Part shown: positions 58,097 to 64,000 of the stretch, piece by piece | Numbering within the stretch: the first letter of the stretch is position 1 | Layout: every line of letters begins with the position of its first letter | Position numbers and translations under genes: made by a program | Assembly: GCF_000145615.1 (NCBI RefSeq) | Contig: NC_014410.1 | Coordinates: 972,001-1,036,000 of the forward strand | Source of the DNA: Thermoanaerobacterium thermosaccharolyticum DSM 571 | Lineage (GTDB): Bacteria; Bacillota; Thermoanaerobacteria; Thermoanaerobacterales; Thermoanaerobacteraceae | Direction of reading: 5' to 3' | DNA: 64,000 bases | The notes under the pieces: generated by a model | What the model saw: only the letters and a program-made list of their open reading frames with translations | Told to the model about the DNA's origin: nothing | Database searches by the model: none

Positions 58097-60363
58097 ATGG
58101 GAAAATCTCTATTAAAAGATATATTTATTGAAATTGTTCATACAAAGAAGAGGTTTTTATCTTTGTTCTTTATTGTTTTAATGGGCGTTGGAGTTTTCGG
58201 TGGAATAAAAGCAGCAAGCCGAGATATGAAACTCACCGCTTCAAAATACGCTGATGACTACAATCTTTTTGATGTGCAAGTTATCTCAACAATGGGTCTG
58301 ACAAAAGGCGATGCAGAAAGCATAAGCAAGGTAAAGGGTGTTGCGGCTGTCAATCCTTTTTATACGATTGATGCGGTTGTAGATAAAAACAATAAGGGTT
58401 TTGTCATCAAAGTCATAAGTATAGATCCTTCAAAAATAAAGAATGATAAAATTTATGTAAATAAACCTAAGCTTCTAGAAGGCAGATTTCCTGAAAACAA
58501 TTCTGAATGTGTCGTAGAGACAAAATTTCTAAAAGATCTTGGCTTTTCTATAGGTGATACTGTAACTATAAATTTGGATTCTCAAAATCAAGACAATATT
58601 AAAAGCAAAAAATTTAAAATAGTCGGTGTAGTTGAAACGCCTTATTACATCTCAAGAGACAGAGGTTCCAGCATTGTTGGAAATGGGCAGATACAGGCTT
58701 TTATGATGGTACCTCAATCTGACTTTTCTATGGATGCATATACAGAGATAGATGTGCTGGTAAATGGCGCAAAAAATTTTTCTACTTTTTCTGATAAATA
58801 TTATAATTTTATACGTCCGGTAAAAGATGACTTAGTCACATTGGGAAAAGTTCGGAGTGAGATAAGGTATGAAGAGATAAAAGGTAAAGCACAAAAAGAA
58901 ATTGACGATGCAAAGAGGGAACTTGAAGATAAGGAGAGTAAGTACAACAAGGAATTGGCTGATGCTAAAGCAAAGCTGGATGAAACAAGTGCTATGCTTT
59001 CCAATTCAAAAATAGAACTAGATAAAAAACAAGCCAGTTTTAATGAGCAAATGGCTTTAAATCAGAAAAAAATTGATGATGGAAAAAGGCAGATCGCAGA
59101 GACACAGGCGAGTATATCACAGAGTGAAATAGATTTAAATAATGCAGAAGCTGAGATACAGGCAAAAGAAAAAGAATTAAATTATGATGAAAACATAAAA
59201 AAATTAAATTCGACATACGATGAACTTAATAGCTCGCTAAATCAATTGAATTCTGAGATAAACAATAATCCATCTTTAAAGGAACAGCTAAAACCAAAGG
59301 TAGACGAATTAAATGCGCAAATCGTAAGTGTGTCTAAACAAATAGATACACTTAATGCAAACAAACAGGCATTAGACTTAAACTTGGCGCAGTTAAATGA
59401 GAAGAGGTCACAGCTTGAAAGTGCCAAAGCGCAATTAGCTGCGTCAAAAGATAATATAGCGAAACAAGAAGCCGCACTTAATAAAGCGAAGATTGATGGT
59501 CAAAGGCAGCTTAATAGTGCGAGGGAACAATTAAATAATGTTTTAAAAGAATTAAGCGATAATGAGAAGAAGTATCAGGATAACAAAGTTGAATTTGACA
59601 AGCAGATAAGTGAAGCTAAAGAAAAAATAGCATCTTCTGAAGAGAAACTTAACGGTTTAAAAAAGCCTAGCTGGTATGTTTTAGATAGAAAATCAAACAT
59701 AGGCTATGTAGAGTATGGAGATGAAGCGGATAGAATAAAGGCGCTGGGAAATGTATTTCCGACCATATTCTTCCTTGTTGCAGCACTGGTAAGCTTAACA
59801 TCTATGACTAGGATGGTAGAAGAGCGGCGTACACAGATGGGCATATTGAAAGCATTAGGATACGGCAAGTTTGCCATAATGTTGAAATTTGTAATATATT
59901 CATCAGTTGCAACAATCTTGGGTGGTCTTGCAGGACTTATCTTAGGCTTTAATATACTGCCAAGGATAATATTCAATGCGTATAGCATGATGTACACACT
60001 GCCTCCGGTCATAACAGAATTTAATATATATTATGCAGTTTTAGGAATTGTTGCTGCATTGATATCTACTACAGCCGTAACTGTTTTGGTGTGTCTTAGC
60101 GACTTAAGAGAGACTCCTGCTTCATTGATGAGGCTGAAATCACCTATGGCAGGGAAGAGAGTTTTGCTGGAAAAAGTAAATTTTATTTGGTCACGACTTG
60201 ATTTTATGCAGAAGGTAACTGCCAGAAATATATTCAGGTATAAGAAAAGATTTTTCATGACTGTAATTGGTATAGGTGGTTGTACTGCATTGCTGCTTAC
60301 TGGATTTGGAATCAGAGATTCCATAAATATCATTGTGGATAAACAATTTAACGAAATTTTTAA
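58097..60363 (+). pseudogene. FtsX/MacB-type ABC permease, 5' part (split by TnpB element)
   Basis: The first about 756 codons of a large permease. A transmembrane segment (about 16-36) begins a MacB-like extracellular domain; a long coiled coil (about 262-525) follows, and then the FtsX membrane domain (about 550-680) and the start of the next (about 715-740). The frame reaches HIS element sequence at 60364, where it would end falsely as GLKEVSHPL. The remaining part lies at 61720-62704. Joining 60363 to 61720 restores NEIF-K-YQMVTTFKSD in frame. Confidence 0.88.
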
Positions 60364-60486
60364 CGAAGGCTTGAAAGAAGTCTCCCATCCTCTATAGGTG
60401 GGAGATGAATTTCTATTGTCTGCCATAGAATAATATGTCATAATAGATGCAGAAAATTTTATCGTAGAAAGCCAAGGTGAGAAAAA

Positions 60487-61585
60487 ATGATGATATGTAA
60501 GCATTTTCTCATAGAACCAACAAAAGAGCAAGAAGAAAAACTCTTTTATACATTATATTTGTGCCGCAAATTATATAATTACTCACTAGACCAAAGAATA
60601 AAACATTATAAAGAATATGGCAAAGGACTTACATACGAAGAACAGCAAAATATGCTCCCAAAATACAAAAAAGAACATCCAGAATACAAGACAGTACAAT
60701 CGCAGATATTACAGGATGTGTTGAGAAGATTAGATAGAGCATATAAAAACTTCTTTGACAAAAGAGCAAAATATCCTAAATTCAAAGACAGATACCACTA
60801 CACATCTATAACACTTCCACAATGCGAAGCAAAAAGAAACTTTGGGAAAGAAGGATATGTATACATAAAAAATATAGGGCATATAAAAATCAAAGCACAT
60901 AGAAATTTTGATCCGACAAAAGTAAAAACAATAAACATAAAATACCATGCAGGAAAGTGGTATATTAACCTGTCAATTGAAGTAGAAGAAGAAAAAGAAA
61001 AAACAGTCATAAGAGAAAAAGCAATAGGAATAGACAAAGGAATAAACTCAATAGCTGCAACATTCAGATGGAGAATTATACTCAAATCCTAGATGGCTAC
61101 AAAAATCAGAGAAGAAACTAAAAAAAGCACAGAGACAATTATCAAGAAAAAAGAAAGGAAGCAAAAACAGAGAAAAGCAAAAGAAAAGATTAGCGAAGCT
61201 TCATGAAAAAGTAGCAAATCAGAGAAGAGACTATCTCCACAAAATAAGCTATAACATAGTAAAACATAATGACATTATATGCGTTGAAGATTTGCAAGTA
61301 AAAAATATGATGAAAAATCATAAACTTGCAAAATCAATAGCAAATGCAGGATGGGGAATGTTAGATGCATTTTTAGAATATAAAGCGGAAAGAGAAGGAA
61401 AAATATTCATAAAAGTAAATCCAGCATATACATCGCAAAGATGCTCAGGATGTGGAAGAATAGTAGAAAAAGACTTATCAGTAAGAGTACACAAATGTGA
61501 GTGTGGATTAGAGATAGACAGAGATGTAAATGCAGCGATAAATGTGTTGTATGAAGGATTAAGACAATTAGGCATAACAGCCTAA
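60487..61585 (+). pseudogene. tnpB: TnpB nuclease gene with one frameshift
   Basis: A typical TnpB of about 365 aa when repaired. The RuvC motifs are IGIDKGINSIAAT (D), IICVEDLQVKNM (E) and DRDVNAAINVLYEG (D), and the zinc finger is present (CSGCGRIV...CECG). The frame breaks at about 61063: removal of one T from ACATTCAGAT restores SDGELYSNPRWLQ. As it stands the product ends after residue 201 within the nuclease domain and is inactive. AAGGTGAG precedes ATG 60487. Confidence 0.9.
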
Positions 61586-61719
61586 GAGTAATATTTTTGT
61601 AGGGAAGGTTCCTCCCGAAGTTACGCCTATGGAGATTGTGTAAGACCTGCTGTGAATAACAGCAGGCAATGGTCTATGAAGTAGGAAGCTCCATCCTCTA
61701 TAGGATGGAGTAGGTTCAC
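61586..61719 (+). ncRNA. candidate right-end omega (re) RNA of the second TnpB element
   Basis: Structured, more GC-rich right end after tnpB. A hairpin CCTGCTG-AATAA-CAGCAGG lies at about 61653-61672, and the terminal hairpin at 61689-61710. In this family the RNA ends at the element's edge and its guide comes from the adjoining flank. Its 5' end probably lies inside tnpB. Confidence 0.55.
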
Positions 61720-62704
61720 ATATCAGATGGTTACGACTTTTAAGAGTGATGCTTCTTCAAAGGACATAAAAGAGCTTTCTGCAACTATTAATAATGACAA
61801 AGATATAAAGGAAAGCATCATGCTTAATCAATCCAGCGTAGACGTTACAAAAGGTAAAGTTAAAAAAAGCGCATTTCTGGTCGTTACTGATGATAAGGAA
61901 AAATTTAAAGATTTTATAGTCCTGAGGAGCAGAACTACTGGTGATAAAATACCATTGACAGACGATGGAGTTGTCATAACTGAAAAGCTTGCAAATATGC
62001 TTGGAGTGAGGAGTGGAGATTATATCAATTTAAACACCGGTGATGGCAGGAAAGCAAAAGCGAAAGTAATGGGCATAGCAGAAAATTATTTGCAGCATTA
62101 TATTTATATGAGTTCTTCTTTGTACGAAAAGCTATTTGATAAGAAAATAGCATCAAATGAGATATTGTCGAAGATTACTAGCAGTTCAAATTCAATAGAA
62201 GATAAGCTGTCTCAAAGAATATTGAAATCGCCCGCGGTAATGACCGTTAATTTTATATCATCTGTTAAAAAGACATTTCAAGACGTTGTAAATAACTTGT
62301 TGTCAGTCGTATTAGTTCTGATTGTCTCTGCAGGAACGCTTGCTTTTGTGGTCCTTTATAATCTGACTAATATAAATATAACAGAGAGAATAAGAGAACT
62401 TGCTACTATGAAAGTGCTGGGATTTTACGATGATGAAGTTTCTATGTACGTAATGAGAGAAAATTTCATACTTACTGTCATCGGAATTTTATTAGGATTT
62501 GTGATGGGAATTTTCCTTCACAGGTATCTTATGACGACGGTAGAAGTAGAGATTCTCATGTTTGGGCGCAATATTGAACCGATGAGCTTCTTGTATTCTG
62601 CACTTATCACAATTGGATTTTCTATTCTTGTAAGTATTGTAGTGCACTTCCAGCTTAAAAAAGTCGATATGGTGCAATCATTAAAAAGTCCGGAGATTGA
62701 TTAA
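61720..62704 (+). pseudogene. FtsX/MacB-type ABC permease, 3' part
   Basis: The last 327 codons of the permease split at 60363. It contains the second extracellular domain and the final FtsX membrane domain (VVNNLLSVVLVLIVSAG, IRELATMKVLGFYDDEVSMY, FILTVIGILLGFVMG). It has no start of its own. The reading frame is otherwise undamaged, so the insertion is the only lesion seen. Confidence 0.85.
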
Positions 62705-62712
62705 TGTATGGT

Positions 62713-62767
62713 ATTGTGCTATCATCTAATGAAAATTTCAATGATAGCACAATATTTTCTATTTTTA
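62713..62767 (+). terminator. terminator of the ABC exporter operon
   Basis: A perfect 13-bp stem (ATTGTGCTATCAT with ATGATAGCACAAT) followed by a T-rich stretch. Confidence 0.8.
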
Positions 62768-62796
62768 TTGATGAATTCTATACATTAATTTATAAT
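62768..62796 (+). promoter_or_regulatory. promoter of the tautomerase/defence transcript
   Basis: TTGATG (62768-62773) and TATAAT (62791-62796) with an ideal 17-bp spacer, 48 bp before the next ATG. It may drive the MIF-like gene and the Wadjet-like gene behind it. Confidence 0.6.
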
Positions 62797-62843
62797 GTTA
62801 ATAAGGATTTATTAAATCTCTATATGTAAAGGAGTGTATCTAT

Positions 62844-63194
62844 ATGCCGATAATCAATTCAATAACAAAGGAAAAATTAAGTGACAATGTAAAAAACGCT
62901 ATAAAGACAGAATTTGCAAATATGATGATGGATGTGGCTGGCAAAAGCGAAAATTGGCTCATGGTAAGATTTACAGAAGGCGATGATTTGTATTTCCACG
63001 GAGAGCCTTTAGATAAAGGTGCAATCGTAGAGATACAGTTAATAGGAAAACTGACTAGAGAACAAAAGGAAAAGATTTCAGCAAGAATCTGCGATATTTT
63101 TGAAAATAATTTAAAATATCCTAAGGACAATGTATACATAGTCATTCAAGAATTTGCTGGTGAAAATTGGGGATACAATGGCAGCACATTTTAA
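62844..63194 (+). CDS. MIF-family tautomerase-like protein
   Basis: A 116-aa protein resembling macrophage migration inhibitory factor. The N-terminus is MPIINS with Pro2, the catalytic base of tautomerases. The C-terminus AGENWGYNGSTF matches the family's conserved end (NVGWNNSTF in animal MIF), and the length fits the trimeric fold. Bacterial members are phenylpyruvate-tautomerase-like with unknown physiological role. AAAGGAG precedes ATG 62844. The next gene starts 13 bp later, so the two may be cotranscribed, but this is probably chance association with the defence gene. Confidence 0.75.
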   Translation: MPIINSITKEKLSDNVKNAIKTEFANMMMDVAGKSENWLMVRFTEGDDLYFHGEPLDKGAIVEIQLIGKLTREQKEKISARICDIFENNLKYPKDNVYIVIQEFAGENWGYNGSTF

Positions 63195-63207
63195 AAGGTG
63201 AAAAATT

Positions 63208-64000
63208 ATGTCTGATAAAATAAATTTTAATGTTATAAAGCCTATCGATGAGGCAAGATATCTTACTGCTGAAAATGCATCAAGGTATCGCCTCATCATG
63301 CGATATTTTTACCAGAACTATGAGCGGCTTAGATACTGGTTGTCTAAGGAAGATGTGTATAACTATGTAAAGAATTTTGATTTGTTTTATGATTATACGC
63401 TGGAAAAGTGTGAGCAGGATTTAAAGTCGCTGACTGAGTGGAAAAACTTAATAGCTGAGCAGGACACTGGAAGAGCCCAATCTGCAGAAGAATTTAAAAA
63501 CAAGAAATTTAGATACATGCTTAGCGAGTATTCTATAGAGATAGAAAGAATGACAATTAATCTAGAAAAAATAAAAGGCTATGGTGGTTCTCTAGAGCCA
63601 TCTTTATTTCAGAGATTGTATGAAAACTTAAAGAAAATTGATGATATATCTAAAAGCGATAACTTGGAAGCTGTATACCGGTGGTGGAAAGATTTCACTT
63701 CTGATTTTGAAAATATTTATCATAGTGCCATAGACTACATTGCTAGTTTGCAAAGTTCAAATGCAGATGAACTCATGAAAACTGATGCTTTCTTAATATA
63801 TAAAGACAAACTTACTGAGTATTTAAGAGGATATATAAAAGATCTACAGAGGTTTTCTCAGGTTATCGTATCGCTTTTAAATAAGATTGACAAAAAGTCA
63901 TTAGATGGTATCGTAGAGAAATTGCTGCTTTATGAGGAGAATATACCAAGGCTGGATAGGGATTTTGATATTAATGACGTCAAAGAAAATATATTAAGCA
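63208..64000 (+). CDS. jetA: DUF2397/TIGR02677 protein, JetA of a type II Wadjet-like system (3' end outside window)
   Basis: The first 264 codons of a longer gene open to the window edge. The N-terminal winged-helix region has the family pattern ARYLTAENASRYRLIMRYFY, then LKSLTEWKNL, QDTGRAQSAEEFKNKKFRYM and LSEYSIEIERM, as I know it from TIGR02677/DUF2397. This family is the first gene of a four-gene cluster (with DUF2398, DUF2399/DUF3323 and an SMC-like ATPase) that forms a Wadjet-type anti-plasmid system: JetABC is an SMC-like motor and JetD a nuclease. AAAGGTG precedes ATG 63208. The partner genes must lie just outside. Confidence 0.8.
   Translation, partial: MSDKINFNVIKPIDEARYLTAENASRYRLIMRYFYQNYERLRYWLSKEDVYNYVKNFDLFYDYTLEKCEQDLKSLTEWKNLIAEQDTGRAQSAEEFKNKKFRYMLSEYSIEIERMTINLEKIKGYGGSLEPSLFQRLYENLKKIDDISKSDNLEAVYRWWKDFTSDFENIYHSAIDYIASLQSSNADELMKTDAFLIYKDKLTEYLRGYIKDLQRFSQVIVSLLNKIDKKSLDGIVEKLLLYEENIPRLDRDFDINDVKENILS

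Larger units (their letters stand above)
60364..61719 (+). mobile_element. TnpB-only IS200/IS605-type (IS1341-like) element
   Basis: About 1,356 bp inserted in the ABC permease gene with no target duplication. The left end has a hairpin (60381-60405, TCTCCCA with TGGGAGA) and the right end a hairpin (61689-61710, CTCCATCCT with AGGATGGAG), finishing with TTCAC. There is no tnpA, so movement would need TnpA supplied in trans, for example from the element at 1273-3279. The boundary is uncertain by 1 nt. Confidence 0.85.

Overview
The window is AT-rich, low-GC Firmicute DNA. Its gene content (GH52 and GH39 beta-xylosidases, CE7 acetylxylan esterase, GH67 alpha-glucuronidase, an S-layer-anchored GH10 xylanase, AsrABC sulfite reductase) closely fits a thermophilic saccharolytic anaerobe of the Thermoanaerobacterium type. 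This assignment rests on protein recognition, not on a database search.

Bases 1-10,660 are an accessory region. It holds a PIN toxin cut by the window edge and a decayed nucleotidyltransferase/HEPN (MNT/HepT) pair split by an IS200/IS605 element whose TnpB lacks a recognisable zinc finger. Next come a large PLD-nuclease/P-loop ATPase protein, a 2-hydroxyacyl-CoA dehydratase-like pair with a fused activator, a DUF218 protein and an AlbA_2/AAA_4 protein. Bases 10,660-17,480 carry a carboxymuconolactone-decarboxylase-like protein, asrABC, a second MNT gene with a truncated HepT, a TPP riboswitch with terminator in front of thiC, a small ferritin-like protein and a Uma2-family protein.

Bases 17,500-53,300 are a xylan and glucuronoxylan utilisation island. 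A GntR regulator with a duplicated promoter/operator is followed by uxuA, an aldouronate-type ABC importer, aguA, two Gfo/Idh/MocA oxidoreductases, the GH52 and GH39 beta-xylosidases and axe1. A YesMN-type two-component system lies on the opposite strand, followed by an IS110-family element with a structured 3' non-coding end. A second LplB/YtcP-type importer (one permease apparently frameshifted), the cell-wall xylanase XynA and an intracellular GH10 xylanase come next. The island ends with a third importer that has two tandem binding proteins, and a CE4 deacetylase. XynA would cut xylan at the cell surface, the three importers would take up neutral and acidic oligomers, and the cytoplasmic enzymes would finish them. 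No importer ATPase gene is present, so a shared MsmX-like ATPase elsewhere is implied. All four binding-protein genes are followed by a strong stem-loop.

Bases 53,300-64,000 are mixed. They contain a copper-amine-oxidase-N (stalk) domain protein, a short-chain dehydrogenase, a PNPOx remnant, a small basic protein, a PIN toxin broken at a poly-A run with its antitoxin, and a TetR regulator with a MacB-like ABC exporter. The exporter's permease gene is split by a TnpB-only element (itself frameshifted). A MIF-family tautomerase and the first 264 codons of a DUF2397/TIGR02677 protein follow. DUF2397 is the first component of a type II Wadjet-like anti-plasmid system, so the window appears to end at the start of a defence operon.
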